A DNA stretch of 64,000 nucleotides from Taenia hydatigena (GCA_036345935.2 JADWOT020000008.1:15685415-15749414), one strand, 5' to 3'; counted from the first letter of the stretch, positions 49,501-61,225 are shown. The notes: generated from the sequence alone by a model not told the origin. A program made the numbers and translations.

Positions 49501-52500
49501 AAAAGCCTCGTGTTCGATACAGGTGTCAAGCATTTGTGCCATTGTGAACCCTTTTTGTATCAGATCGGCGTCGCAAATATAGGATGGGAAGAGGCTATCA
49601 GTTTATGATAAATAGTGTCACAGGCGGATTAGCTGGCTCCAAACAACAGGAGAGGTGTCAAGTGTTTCCGATCCAGGATTGTGCTTTTCGTATTTTTAGC
49701 AGCGGTAAAAAATCACAAACTATTGATGTCAGCAAAATCCTTCAGCAGATTGTGGCCTGGTAACGAAAGCAATAGTCGTGGGAACTCGACAGAACAGGCA
49801 AACATCATCGACGCTTAAAACGAGATTAAGAATTCAGAACTTGATGGTCTTTAGTGGGGAAAACAAGTGATCTTAGAGATCGCTTTCTCGATGTGGAAAA
49901 GAAGCATTTGGATAATCTGTAAACAAAGTTGCGCTGGCAAAAGAAGGAAAATGATTTTTTTCGTCGACAAAGGTAACGTGAAAGAATCTCTCTGCCATGA
50001 GATTCCATCAAAACCATTTAAACACGAGGAAAGCTGACTAGGCAGGAATGATTAAGCTTCGAATGGAAACGTCTGCAGGAGTTTATTGAGATTACATTGG
50101 ATTCCACTGAAAGCTTAGATAAACAACTTATTTACAAAACCTGTCGACTTATTACTGCTTAAATTTATAACATTCAGATTAACATTTGTAAAATGCCTCC
50201 CACATCCTCAAATGTACGGCATCCATAATGGTAAAATATGCGCTGGAACATTGCGACATTTATGGTACTTGTGCTATAAACTATGGCGCATTTCTCATCA
50301 AAACTAAAGCACCGCTTTTCTTCAGCGCAATTTGAAGCCTACCCACGAGGAATTCAGACATTCCTTTAATGACGTCAAAGGATGTGTGATAGCGACCCGG
50401 AAACATATTATGTAGGAGTGGAATTGTTGTCCGAGAAAACCAACTTCTACTTAATAAAAATAAATATGATACATTAGCATTTCTTTTCAGTGTAAGTTTT
50501 AAGATTACGTATGCCAAAAGGAAGTGAGAATAATTTGCCGAGATTTCATAATGAGAAAACATTTCAAGACAACAATTTCTCAGTTAATCAGCTATCGCAA
50601 ATGTAGTGACCAGATAGAGTTGTTACAGAATTGGACGATATCGCAAGAGAACAGATGCGAAATAGAGACAAAATAGACTACAACGTGTGCTAGCAGAGAG
50701 TTTTTAACAAGGGGATACCCATGGGCTGTGTGACATTTACCTGGACACAGAGATTCGATAATATCCGCGTAATTTCTTTTCAAAAGGTCGCCGGCTCTTC
50801 GACAATTTAAATCTAGTAATCTCTAAAACACCTAGAATGACTCCGTGTGAAGTATTTGAATTGCTATCATACCAGAAATTTACTCCACTTTAGAGAAAAG
50901 TTCCACAAGCCCTTTCGGTTTTTTACCACCCATACCATCTACGCAGCTGATCTTCCACGCGCTCGCAATGAAGCCTCATTGGCGTTTTGGAGGGTGGTCT
51001 TTCTCCTCTCCTGTCGTCTCTTCTTTAAAGCAAACAAATTTGGTGGGGATGAACGGGAGACCACCAACCCATCGATACGCGAATGGACTGGTAGCTCGTA
51101 ACTCCATCATTATTAACAACGCCAACTCGACCAAGTCAGATAGGCATAAGTCGCTCTTCAGAGGGGGAGAGGCGAGAGACTCTTACAAACAATCGCAGTC
51201 CAAGATGTGCAAGCATTTACACGCACATAGCCATAATGGGAACCAGGAGAACCAATAAAATGTCTAGCAGTTGCCAGCCCAAAGGATATGAGATTTCGCG
51301 TTGCATTGAGGTCCATATGCAGTAACTTTAAATGGGGGAGAGGAAGACACTCCCTGATATCCTGGCTGGAATTCGGATCCCATGAGCGACGAAGCCAATT
51401 TGCCCTCACGCATGCTGATCAGGCGCGCAGATGTACTACCAAATTCTAGGTGAGGAACGCAGCCAACAGACGACTGACCTCATAAGGTGAAGAGAGGCCA
51501 AGATAACGCGTGCACCCGGTATGAGGTTAAACACCCTCGACTCTAAGGTTTTTGCTGCTGCCAATTTATGGGTTAAAACTGGTCCGCCCGGCAGTGATAT
51601 GGTGACGGAGAAAAAGTGTGTACGTAACCCTGGACTCCCGAGGATTGGTGCGGGAGGAAAGGACAAGGGTAAAGGACCTCGATCCCCAATTATGACGCGG
51701 AAGAGAGGCCAGTAGTGCAAATGGGGGAAAGAGGCACAACCAACCAGACACAGACATGAACACACATACATGCACACAAGCCCGCACAGGCATGCAAGCA
51801 AGGCGGTGGGCAAGCAAAACGATATAAGCAAACCTAAAAGGCCAAATTTCGTACTCCGGCTTCTCGCCATGGAATTGACGGAATCGCACCTCTTTTTTTC
51901 CAAAGAGTTTCTGCACAGCCTAACGCCATATTTCGGTCACACAAGCAGGAGTGGTGGAGCTTTCAAAGGTTCCTGAGACCTCATAAATTAGTTCGAACCG
52001 ACTGGTCGCTGTACACCACTAGGCATGACTTGATAACTGAAATTTACTGTATTGCTTACAAATGGCCCTTGAACCCAATGGCCCCATCTATGATAACTTC
52101 ACTAACTTCAAATGTCCAAGGATTCGATAAAAGCGATCTTTCCCCAAAAGCAGACTACTATCAACGATGTAAGCAAACCAACTAAATATCCGGCCTTAAG
52201 ATCACTGACTGCCGGAAACTCGGTGGCATAAATTGAAAACGGTCTTGAAATCTCAGGGAGAACAGATCTATCCTAGGTAAAGGACCAGAGATGATTAAAA
52301 AGTTGGGAAAATAAGAACGCACTTAGGCGGAGACATGCGCAACCCCAAGATGCGCTTTTAGGTTTGCACTTGGGCCTTTATGCATCTCTTAAAGGAGGGA
52401 TGAAGGAGTCACATGACACAAATCTTACTTGGGAAAAGAAAATGCCTTTTAGTTTCAAGAAAGAAGGAAAGTGAGAAAATAAATGAGATGAATGTGACGT

Positions 52501-55500
52501 TCTTAAATATGTGATTATGCAGAAGACCATCGACTATTTTGATTGACCCGCTAGAAGTTGGCTCTTCCTAGTGGAGCCTTTAAGTACCTTCGTCTGGGTA
52601 GCATGAAGTCACTTTGGAAAATACCGACGTCGGGGGGACAAATGAAGGCGCCACAAGCTATTACAACAGAGGTCTTTTGAAACCCTCTCAATTATTTAAA
52701 GTGGAGGCTTAGTGCGAGGGGATATCGCTTCAGATGAGTAGGCAAATGGCAGAGGTAGGAGCTATCAAAACAACCAAAAAACAAGAGACAATTGGATTCC
52801 ATCCACCACTAAATCTCCCCATTTTTAGGAAAAATCCCGGACTATACGGGGATCGCAAAGTCATTAAAGGCGAGACAATCTCGTCGATTTAGCAGACAAA
52901 TAAGTAGGAAATATGGGATGAACCATGCTACTTGCCTGCAAGGAAGAATCCGGATGTTATCGAAGGGTCGATAGGGCTCAATGCAAATAGCGCAGTGCTC
53001 CGCGTTAGCACCGATCTCCTGCACACACAGACAGAACAAAAGAGAATCAGTTAATTAACTCCGAGAACCGCCTTTTCAAGCTCTGAGGACATAAAGAACC
53101 CTCTTTTGGGTACGCATTAAAGCCACGCCCGTTTGCGCTTTGCTTGTCTTCTCGCGGCACATGGTGCGCGGACACCGCCTCACTAGGCGCTCTTGTACTT
53201 TTTACCAGGACTAGAGTACATAGTACCGCTTGAGCCGCTCTCTATTGTATCAATGTGAAAGGAAGCATTTACTAATGCTAGATTGGCTACTTTGGATTTG
53301 ATCAACACTACAAGTCCACGAAAATGAATTACACCCATGTGCACACTTCACCAATGAATAAATGGACTAATGCATGACTCACTATCTGCTACACAAAGAC
53401 CCTCTCCTGTGTTCACAAACGCTTGATACAACTGGCACCCCCAGGCTTGATGAACCCTCTAATGTCTCACACAACCACCTACAAGGGGAGACAAGATAGT
53501 GATAACCTTAGTACGCAATGAGGTAGGCGTGTGCTTCGACTCACCTTATCACCAGCCTGCAGCAACTTTAACGGGATTCGCGCCACAGCCTTGCGAGCCA
53601 GTTCCGCTAAGCGACGCTGAAGGATAAAAAAGGGATTTAAAAATGGTGAATCCACCAATGCAGTCCAAACAACAGGCGGGATGAATAATCTGACTCAAAT
53701 ACGGGAAATGCGTTAGTCTTTGCCTTCAGGAGCTGTTCTGCTGCGAGGTTTGATCGCATCGTAAGTCCCAAAGCCCGACACACTGTCTTAACTCTGTGGC
53801 ACAAATATTTGATACATATCCTTTGTCTTCTAGACGAAATAAAAGATCTTGATCTGGGAGAAAAAAAATGTACTTTGGCTTTCGAAAAGCAAATGACACT
53901 AAGTAGTAGATCTAAGCAAAACAAGAAAATACTCGAATCGTGGTCATTGTTATCCATCTGAGGAAGTGGTGACTACCGTGTTAATCAACTTTTTATGTCT
54001 GATGACTTGATCCACCACCAAACCAAAAAACTGGATGCTAAATTTGCAATGCCCTTCCACTTCCTTTCTTTCCTTTCCTCAAGATGAGTAAATCCGATTT
54101 TTGTTTCCTCTGCTAGGACAATACTTTGATACTTTGTACCCTTAAACACTAAAAAATCCCAGACCATAAAATCCAGAGTGCGGAATGAGATAAAGCAGGA
54201 AAATTAGATAGCTAGGGAGTCACCGAGGCGCGCTCCTTGCTATGGAGGTAGCGGAACCGCTGGACGTAGTAGAAGACAAGCCAAGCGAGGGAGATGAACA
54301 TGAGGAGGATGAAGGAGACGGCGACAAAGAGGACAGAGGATCGATTGAGAAAGGCGTCCTCTACATTTATCACACCACTCCCACTGGTGCCCCCATTTCC
54401 ACTAGTGCTACCGACAACTCCATCAATGGACGACTGGTTGCTATAATGATCCGGTGGAGAAGCATGGATGCGATGACGTGGAAAAGATGGGGGTGGAGAA
54501 GGAAGAGGAGGTGGAGGAGATGGTGGTGATCGGTGAATCCAGAGGCGCGATCGTGGTGACGTGCCCTCGGAGGATGTGGAAATTGCGACAGTACAGGTGG
54601 TGGTTATGTTGGAAGCATCGGAGCATCGTCGTACCGATAAAGGCGCGGCCTCCCGAGGCAAGAGAAATGCGTATAGAGGCGCCGAGTGCAGCTCTGGAAG
54701 AGAGAATAAGCGGAACTAGGCTGCTTACTAGGTAATTTAGTATACCACGAAGATTGATACATTACCCAGGCTCATTAGCAGAAGAGAGTGTTTTGGTTTG
54801 CATAAGGTCAAGAACCTGAGTTAATATCAAACAAATAAGTTTTCACGTTATACTAACTGAATCCATGAAGGCATTGTAAATATAGTGGCCGACACATAAA
54901 ATGAGGCACTTTGAAATAAACAAGAGACTCAAAATCGCAGTAAAAAGGAGGAAAAAACGGTAACTAAAAAGTACTTTGATAGGGAAGTTCATAGGCTCCA
55001 GACATAAATAAAGCTGCTACCGAATACGCTATTGGTAACTCACCAGATCTGTTACCAAGGCCATTGAGGCTTGGAGCACCAGGGACCTCATCAACATAAA
55101 ACAGAATGCCTCTCAAAAGAGTCCCATTGATCGATCGTGCTGAACTGAGGACACTAAAGATGACATCGAGAGAGGAGCAATCATTCCTCAAATCGATTAG
55201 CGCAAACCAGGAACTTTCTCGAGAGGGTAAGCCTTTCAAAGTACATCGTTGACCATCAAAGAAATTAGAACCAATAAAAATCAAGTCACTGGGCTGTTGC
55301 TTTGTCGGGGATTTAAATTGTGATAAATCCACATTGAAGTCTTTTACTCGGGGATAGGATCTAAATAGTAGATGAGTTTGGTTATTCAGTAAAAGTTGAA
55401 GAGAGTGTATCACAGGGTTTAAGGTACTCGTAGGACTGTAGGACTGGCTAAAACCGCTGGAAATTTGTGGGGTGCACAGGGAGACAAGGTTTAGGAGGCC

Positions 55501-55572
55501 GATAAAGTAGGCGGCGAACTGGATGTTGCTATGTTTTTGTTTTGACACATAAGATATTTTCATGATTATCAT
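46568..55572 (-). CDS. Goliath/RNF150-type transmembrane RING-H2 E3 ubiquitin ligase (PA-TM-RING)
   Basis: Six exons: 55572-55044, 54693-54224, 53616-53545, 53018-52936, 47655-47349 and 46813-46568 (TAA). They join to 568 residues. Order: hydrophobic signal-like segment ([14 protein letters not shown]), luminal PA-like domain with [14 protein letters not shown] and ILFYVDE, a proline/serine-rich stretch, a transmembrane helix ([22 protein letters not shown]) followed by [12 protein letters not shown], then [11 protein letters not shown] and a C3H2C3 [24 protein letters not shown]. Relatives ubiquitylate endosomal membrane proteins. The TM/juxtamembrane sequence is close to Goliath/RNF150/RNF130. 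The insert between PA and TM, about 100 residues, is longer than usual. The RING is split by a 5.3-kb intron with a GC donor. The last exon is supported by frame and acceptor only. Two in-frame ATGs (55572, 55563) could start it. Confidence 0.9.
47656..52935. other. 5.3-kb intron inside the RING-finger gene
   Basis: No nested gene was recognised on either strand. It has a cytosine run near 49108, a T run near 49303 and CA-rich sequence near 51750-51800. The ORFs at 51436-51903 and 51566-51916 (-) are hydrophobic but low in complexity. No LTR copy was noticed. Confidence 0.5.
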
Positions 55573-56213
55573 GAGCTGATACACACCCGAAACTTGTTAG
55601 ATTTAGAATTGCAGTGCTCATGCAGGCGCGTAAAGGTTTGTCCGATACAACCCGAACTTGTAAGAACCCACACCTCTCCAAAAAGAATTGTCGGCCATCA
55701 GGCGGTCATTCCTAGCGGTTGGTTTTTGAAACGGTAGAACAAACCACAGTTCATTAGGATGGTTAGAAATGCACTAAGTGTTTCCGCTTGGACAAAAAAA
55801 CCCTGTAAATAGTGTTTTTATGCAACAATCAAAATTTTGTATAACTGTAAGGAGTTATTAGTTGAGTTGGGCTCTGGCAAACAAATTTTAAGAGCTTAAA
55901 ATCCATTGATTCACTACGTTTACTTGTAACCCCAATTACTTTTGTGCTTTCTACATGCGTTGCAAAAATCTTTTACTTGCAGGTAGAAAATTTAAGTTGA
56001 TGTTTCAAAAATTTTGAAAATATTTTTTGCATGATGGCTGTATTTGCCGACTTCACGTTTGCCTGTAAATATTTTTTCAGTAAAAATTATGTTAGAAATC
56101 AACAACATCGTAGCTGTAAAAGTGTATAATTTAGAATTTTCCTCCATCCACAGCCTCCTCAGATAACCTAGACTTTCCTCGCAATGCTTTTTGGGCTTTC
56201 TTTGTGTTTGTGC
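55573..56213. other. Upstream region of the RING ligase gene
   Basis: AT-rich sequence without a supported ORF; probably promoter and 5' UTR for the - strand gene. It is followed by a dense cluster of LTR copies. Confidence 0.4.
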
Positions 56214-56394
56214 TGTAGCAGTTTTGAGACTTCTTTGAAAGCTAAGGAAGGCATAGTACTAGGGCAGATTATATTTTTAATAAACAGAGGAAATGGGTCT
56301 GATGGCATAGCCTGGAGGCCAGCACACGCGGCTGGGAAAATATGACCACCTAAGTGACTCTAGCCGAAACTAGCAGTCAAACAAACAAAGTACA
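56214..56394 (-). mobile_element. Diverged LTR copy of the miniature element
   Basis: Starts TGTAGCA and ends acaaacaaagtaca. It keeps the gcctggaggccagc and gccgaaact blocks but has many substitutions. No target duplication. First of the cluster at 56.2-57.8 kb. Confidence 0.7.
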
Positions 56395-56569
56395 ATATTT
56401 CGTCTCACATGCTTCTCATGCACTATTTTAGCACGCGCTATTTTCACCTGTATGACTGCGGCTCCCCGAGACTTCTCTAAATCTTAATTTTGACACTGCA
56501 CTTGGGATAAGTGACGGTTAAGAGCCGATCGACCCGTCATCTTGCCTTCGCGAAGGAGACTACAATTGT

Positions 56570-56936
56570 TGTAGCATCCCGAGACCTCCTTGAAAGCAAA
56601 ATGCCAAGGCAGAATGTATATATTCAACAAACAGTGGAAAATGAGCTGCTGACATGACCCAGAGGCCAGCCTACGCAGCTAGGGCAATATCTCTACCTCA
56701 GTGACCCTGTCCGAAGCCGGTTGTAGTACTTTGTTCGCTTGAACTACCGGTTTCGGTCATGGTCACAGAGATGGTGGTATTGTCCTAGCTGCGTCGGCTG
56801 GCCTTCGAGCCATGCCAGCAGCTTATTTCTCCTTGCCCGCTGAATATATTTATTCTACTCCAGCATTCTTCCTTCTTTTGTCTTCGAGCGATCCTTAAGA
56901 CGTTACACCGGCAGTCTAAACAAACAAAGTATTACA
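56570..56936 (-). mobile_element. LTR copy split by a nested LTR insertion
   Basis: The left part (56570-56721) runs from TGTAGCATCCCGAG to ccgaagccggt. The right part (56908-56936) resumes with ccggcagtctaaacaaac and ends attaca. Removing the inner copy at 56722-56907 and one 5-bp duplicate gives a normal full-length LTR. It is therefore older than its insert. Confidence 0.85.
56722..56907 (+). mobile_element. Solo LTR inserted inside another LTR
   Basis: A 186-bp copy in the opposite orientation, from TGTAGTACTTTG to ACGTTACA. It is flanked by ccggt (56717-56721) and ccggc (56908-56912), a 5-bp target duplication with one later change. This proves insertion rather than rearrangement. Confidence 0.87.
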
Positions 56937-56958
56937 CTTGCACTAGACCGGAAGACCC

Positions 56959-57077
56959 TGTAGCACTTTGTTTGTTTGAACTACAGCTTTCGGTTAAGGT
57001 TACAGAGGCAGCCGTATTGCCCTAGCTGCGTAAGCTGGCCTCCGTGCCATGTCGGCAGCTTATGTCCCTCTGTCCGC

Positions 57078-57127
<50 letters not shown>

Positions 57128-57190
57128 TATGTATATTGTACCCTAGTATGTAGCCTACTTTTGCCTTCAAGGGAGCCTCGGGCCGTTACG
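56959..57190 (+). mobile_element. Solo LTR with expanded AT microsatellite
   Basis: Begins TGTAGCACTTTG and ends GCCGTTACG, the last base having changed from A. Flanks gaccc (56954-56958) and gactc (57191-57195) form a 5-bp duplication with one mismatch. The copy is about 45 bp longer than standard because the short AT run in the TATA-like part of the LTR has expanded. Confidence 0.84.
57080..57120. repeat. AT dinucleotide microsatellite within an LTR
   Basis: About 20 perfect AT units grown from the aatatatatatt segment that other LTR copies keep short. Confidence 0.95.
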
Positions 57191-57222
57191 GACTCACCCT
57201 ATTCCTAAGCTCCGAGAAGATT

Positions 57223-57308
57223 ATGTATATGCATATACTCTCCCAGAGTAATTGTTCTGTTGTTCTGCATTTTGTCTTTTGTCTTTATGAAGGTCTCTAG
57301 GCGCTACA
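57223..57308 (+). mobile_element. Fragment of an LTR copy
   Basis: Only the end portion remains: tctgcattttgtcttttg, then ggtctctaggcgctaca, matching the right end of + oriented copies. The left part is missing. Confidence 0.6.
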
Positions 57309-57565
57309 AGCAGATATGACTCGAAGTGTCCTCACAAATAAGGCATTGGCATCATTATCCATTAATAATTTATTTTGTTTTCTGAGCTCAAGTTCATAAT
57401 ATTTCTAATACAAAAAGACATTCGAAATCCTAGGTAGGTTAGAGCTAGACGCAATCAAAGTGCAGTATTAACCTAGTTAGAAGATCAATCTACAGTTTAA
57501 AAGTATTTATATTAAGTCAACTACTATTCTTAGTTTGAGTGACTACTTGGAAGGCCACTTATTAT

Positions 57566-57751
57566 TGTAGCGTCCCGAGGTTCCCTCGAGGGCAAAAGAA
57601 GGAAGAATGCTGGAGTAGAATAAATATACTCGGCGGACAAGGGGAAATAAGCTGCTGGCATGGCTCGAGAGCCAGCCTACACAGCTAGGACAATACGATC
57701 ACCTCTGTGACCCTGACCGAAACCGGTAGTTCAAACAAACAAAGTGCTACA
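57566..57751 (-). mobile_element. Best preserved solo LTR, 186 bp
   Basis: Starts TGTAGCGTCCCGAGG and ends AAGTGCTACA, so the ends form an inverted TGTAGC. It is flanked by perfect 5-bp duplications attat (57561-57565 and 57752-57756). It is the clearest copy for defining the LTR boundaries of the family in this window. Confidence 0.9.
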
Positions 57752-58173
57752 ATTATTCTCTTGTACTACGCCCTCTTTTGTACTCAAGAAAGTTTTGAAA
57801 AGCTATACCTTACGCTCACTTTTAATAATAAGAAGACCTGGACTATAAATGTGTAAATGCATAAATTTTGCTACAAAATTATTTCAAATGCAAAGCAGAT
57901 GGCTTGGCAATAATTCGCTGGTTTAAGGTCTCTAATATTTACACTTAAAGCACTTTAGAATTTTCAGATGGAAGCTTTGTGTAACATATACTTTTATATT
58001 TTAGATTTTTCAAATTTTAATTAACTTATTTAATGCAGCGTACGATTAACACTCGGACAAATAGAGGTTCGTATTATATTTATGCCCTCCTTTAAATGGC
58101 ACATTTAAAGAAGTATAACTATTACAATGCATGCAATCGTGATTCCTTCCTAATAAAAGTTGCTATTTTTCAG
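57752..58173. other. Spacer before TMEM199
   Basis: AT-rich, without recognised features. It ends with a tatttttcag acceptor-like signal. Confidence 0.4.
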
Positions 58174-58272
58174 ATTTAGGAATACTTGGGCATTTCCCGC
58201 CTTGTTCTGTTTGCAAGGCCATTAGTGGTGTCTCTGCTGCGAATCCGCCTGCCGCTGCTTCACCATATTGGC
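58174..58272 (+). other. Possible exon upstream of TMEM199
   Basis: An open frame between a good acceptor (tatttttcag) and a CAG/GTGTTG donor encodes PPCSVCKAISG and a proline/alanine stretch ending SPYWQ. It may be an untranslated or alternative 5' exon of the next gene, or chance. Nothing joins it firmly to a coding sequence. Confidence 0.25.
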
Positions 58273-58336
58273 AGGTGTTGGCGCGTGTCAGTTTGCTTGG
58301 TCAGTTGCCATTTTAGTTAATCACTGCGCGTTCATC

Positions 58337-58981
58337 ATGATGGAGGATCCGTATGTCCACATTGACCTTCGGATGACAGAAGAGGTTTTCTCCCTCTTAA
58401 AGCGGGCCATCTCTTGCAACGATCTGGCACCCCACTTAAAATCTCATCTAGATCAAGTATCCGAGAATGCAAGAACCGTAAAATTTTCAATAGTTCGGGA
58501 GGCCTATGAAAATATAAAGGCCTTAGGTGCGTCCAACCTGCCACCACTTTGGAAACTGGTGCGAACCTCTGGGATTGTCCTCCCCGAACCTTATGTCCCA
58601 CCCAGGGATATAATTGTCCAACAACGAGTGGAAAGCCTAACTCGAAAGTTCGCCAACATGGACTACAGTCGCATGACTAGCCACCTTCCGCCTCTCGGAG
58701 TTACTGCCGGATACAAAACCTCCGGATTCGACGGGGTCCGTTGCGTGAAACGGCAGATAATGATGATAATCAACTTCTTACTCGTCGTCATCGGTTCCTT
58801 CGTCTTTGGCTACTTCTTATGCGACATTTTCGGACAGAGCCATGCCACCCCTGTACAGAGAATCGCTTGCGGCTTTACTCTCGCTCTTTTCGTTTTCTTT
58901 GCTGATTTGTACTTCCTCCTTAAAAACATGGATGCCTGCGAAATAAAACCAGTCCTACCCAGAAGGAAACACGCCACTTGA
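58337..58981 (+). CDS. TMEM199: TMEM199/VMA12-like V-ATPase assembly factor
   Basis: A single-exon gene of 214 residues from ATG at 58337; the open frame runs further upstream without another ATG. Family signs are a soluble N-terminal half with LWKLVRTSGIVLPEP (human: ...GSEIYLPE), a segment RVESLTRKFANMDYSRMTSHL (human: KIQLANEEYKRIT), then two transmembrane helices near residues 145-170 and 180-200 and a short lysine/arginine-rich tail. Vma12/TMEM199 sits in the ER membrane and helps assemble the V0 sector of the proton pump with CCDC115/Vma22. Length agrees with human TMEM199 (about 208). Its neighbour NDUFB7 is convergent, 179 bp away. Confidence 0.85.
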   Translation: MMEDPYVHIDLRMTEEVFSLLKRAISCNDLAPHLKSHLDQVSENARTVKFSIVREAYENIKALGASNLPPLWKLVRTSGIVLPEPYVPPRDIIVQQRVESLTRKFANMDYSRMTSHLPPLGVTAGYKTSGFDGVRCVKRQIMMIINFLLVVIGSFVFGYFLCDIFGQSHATPVQRIACGFTLALFVFFADLYFLLKNMDACEIKPVLPRRKHAT

Positions 58982-59160
58982 AGCGTCGCGTTCTCTTCAG
59001 CCCCTCATCCTACCATGTTTGTGTTATTAGAGAAAGCTTTCTACTCGTAAACATCTTCTACCTTTGAATATTTAAGGAATACTGTAGCTTCCATACATCT
59101 AATTTCTTTGCAAACGGCTACGAAATTACAATGACTAGCAGTTTCATGGGTTAACTAGCA

Positions 59161-60209
59161 TTAAGAAGCGACTTGATCCTTTTTCATAAGACGGTACTCC
59201 CTCTCGTATTCCTTCATTCGCAAGACTTGGTCCTTAGTTTGACACTCAAGGTAGCCATGACGAAAATGTCCGCAGAAGAGCGGGGACAAGACGCCCCTTT
59301 CGACTTTGCACTTTCGCCACGCCATCAGCATCGGTGCACAGTAGTCGCGCTCTTTCGAAGTTAGACCGGCTGCGATCATTTCTTCTTCAGTGACCTAAAA
59401 TAAGGCAGTAGTGAGCCGCGTAATGGCCTTTGCTCAGTTAGGCGTTGCCTAGAAGTTCAGAATGACAAGGGTGTCGTCGCACTGCTTAACTTTGTAAGTA
59501 GGATGGGCCACGCTATTGCAGAAATGTATTAAATGGGAAGAGTGAGGTGGGGATCGGTGTCGATTCCCTACTAAACGTTTCGCGAGGAAATCCAGGCCAG
59601 TGACACCGAGTGCGAGAAGAAACAATGACCACAGGAAGCGATAAAATTAGTGTGGGATTGAATGATGAAGGCCCTAAGTACCAGGAGGTGCATGTTGTCA
59701 TCCACTGTCAGTGACAGTTTCCGATAGCAGAAATAGTGGTAGTGTTTTAACACAGCACGCATCCCCACCGATACCATTCACCCAAGTTTAAGCAAGGAGT
59801 ATTTCTAATGAATTGGCAACGAAACACAATAAGTGACATCAGAAAGTTGCGGCCTAGGTTTCATCACAATGATACCAAAACAGTAGACAGCAAGAGGGCT
59901 ATAGCAAATTCTACCAAACAGTGGCTGCACTGAAAATAATGCAAATAACAATGAAATTAATGGCATGCAGACCTACAAATCACCTCATACTATGCGGACA
60001 AACCATGATATACGGCCGTTAAATGACGCATTAATATGACTGGGACAAGCAAAGGGAGGGTTGACTAAAATTTTACTTACAATGAGTTCGCGTTTCTTCC
60101 GACCCCGAGGGAATCCCTTCAAAGGATCGTGAGTAGGCGGCTTCGTAAAATTCGGTACAGAATTAGGATCCTTGTAAGTCTCAAATACATGAGAATAACT
60201 CGCACCCAT
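59161..60209 (-). CDS. NDUFB7: NADH:ubiquinone oxidoreductase subunit B7 (complex I B18)
   Basis: Two exons, 60209-60081 and 59394-59161 (TAA), give 120 residues. The signature is the twin CX9C pair, CAPMLMAWRKC and CGHFRHGYLEC, which form the two disulfides of the hairpin on the intermembrane-space side of complex I. Also present are GFPRGRKKRELI, RDYCAP and VLRMKEYEREYRL, close to human YVMRMKEFERERRL. The start codon gives MGASYSHV, whose Met-Gly is a possible N-myristoylation signal as proposed for the mammalian subunit. The C-terminus is shorter than in human (137). Confidence 0.93.
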
Positions 60210-61225
60210 CCCCAAGAAAACGACACCACAGATGAGCTAAGATCCGCGGTACACCGACGAATGCATTAGAATCACCGACCCATCTATCCAAGAACAAAAT
60301 CAGATAATAGATTATTTTAAACAAAACTGACAAACATTCATTATATACCGCTAGTTTTAACTTTCTTTTTTGTTGTGCAAACTAGGTTTTATCACGAATA
60401 ATGCTCATTTGTGTATTGTGCTAATGTTTGTGTAATACTTCGATGGTTTACCCATTTCTGCATTTGATAGCATGCGCTCTAACCCTCTACAGATTGTGTT
60501 TTTGCTTAGTTGCATAATTTTTGACCGCGACAATGGTCCCTAAGCTCCTCTGAACGTTAGCATTATATTTTCTTCCACATTACTGCGACTTCTCGAGACT
60601 TTAGGGAAGCTGCAGTACAGTGCCATAAATACAGCAATAAGTAAGTTTTAATGCAGAAGAACTGCCCTTTCTTTCCTTCCTCGATGATGGAACTTAGCGA
60701 TTCCACCATAACAATTACTTCATAACCTTTCTCAACTGCATTGAAGGAACAGAGGCCTAAGTTACTTTGCACCGCTCAAGTGCGAAGGACATCTCGCAGA
60801 AAAATACTTCCCCTTTTTAATCACAATTCTCTGGCACATTGGTCTGTTTTTGTCCGAGCATCTATCTATCCACATCTATTATACGCTTCCATGACGGCCT
60901 CCTTAAAATTACTAACTTGTAGGGGCGAACTCTCTGCTATAAATCTTCTGAAAGAGTATCAGATTAAGCCACTTGTCAAGGTTACACTTCACATTAAAAC
61001 CCTTTGCCTTAGGCATCTTTCTTTTGTAAGTTTGAAATCGGATAATCGATAGTAAAAGTGAGGCAGGTAAAACAATCCGGAAGGCCAAATTGTTTAAAAA
61101 TGATACACTTCTTGAAGTTTGAAGAGTCGGCGTAGTTTAATTTATTCAAGTAAATCATCGAATCAGTACGTCCTTAGTCTTCTTTTTTAACTTCTTTCAC
61201 TATCCTAATAAGCGACTTGCTTGCC
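60210..61225. other. Upstream region of NDUFB7, no gene recognised
   Basis: ORFs at 60741-61052 (+) and 60563-60772 (-) have no family resemblance or splice support. Confidence 0.4.

Noticed and set aside
51436..51916. Two long hydrophobic ORFs on the - strand
   Set aside because: They overlap CA-rich low-complexity sequence inside the 5.3-kb intron of the RING ligase gene and resemble no membrane family.
54242..54529. Acidic 95-codon ORF on the + strand
   Set aside because: It is opposite the transmembrane/proline-rich exon of the RING ligase; the acidic composition is a mirror of that low-complexity coding sequence.
56214..57751. DNA-transposon MITE explanation for the repeat family
   Set aside because: The inverted TGTAGC ends fit a MITE at first sight, but 5-bp duplications, a two-LTR copy and a purine tract beside the LTR fit an LTR retroelement better.
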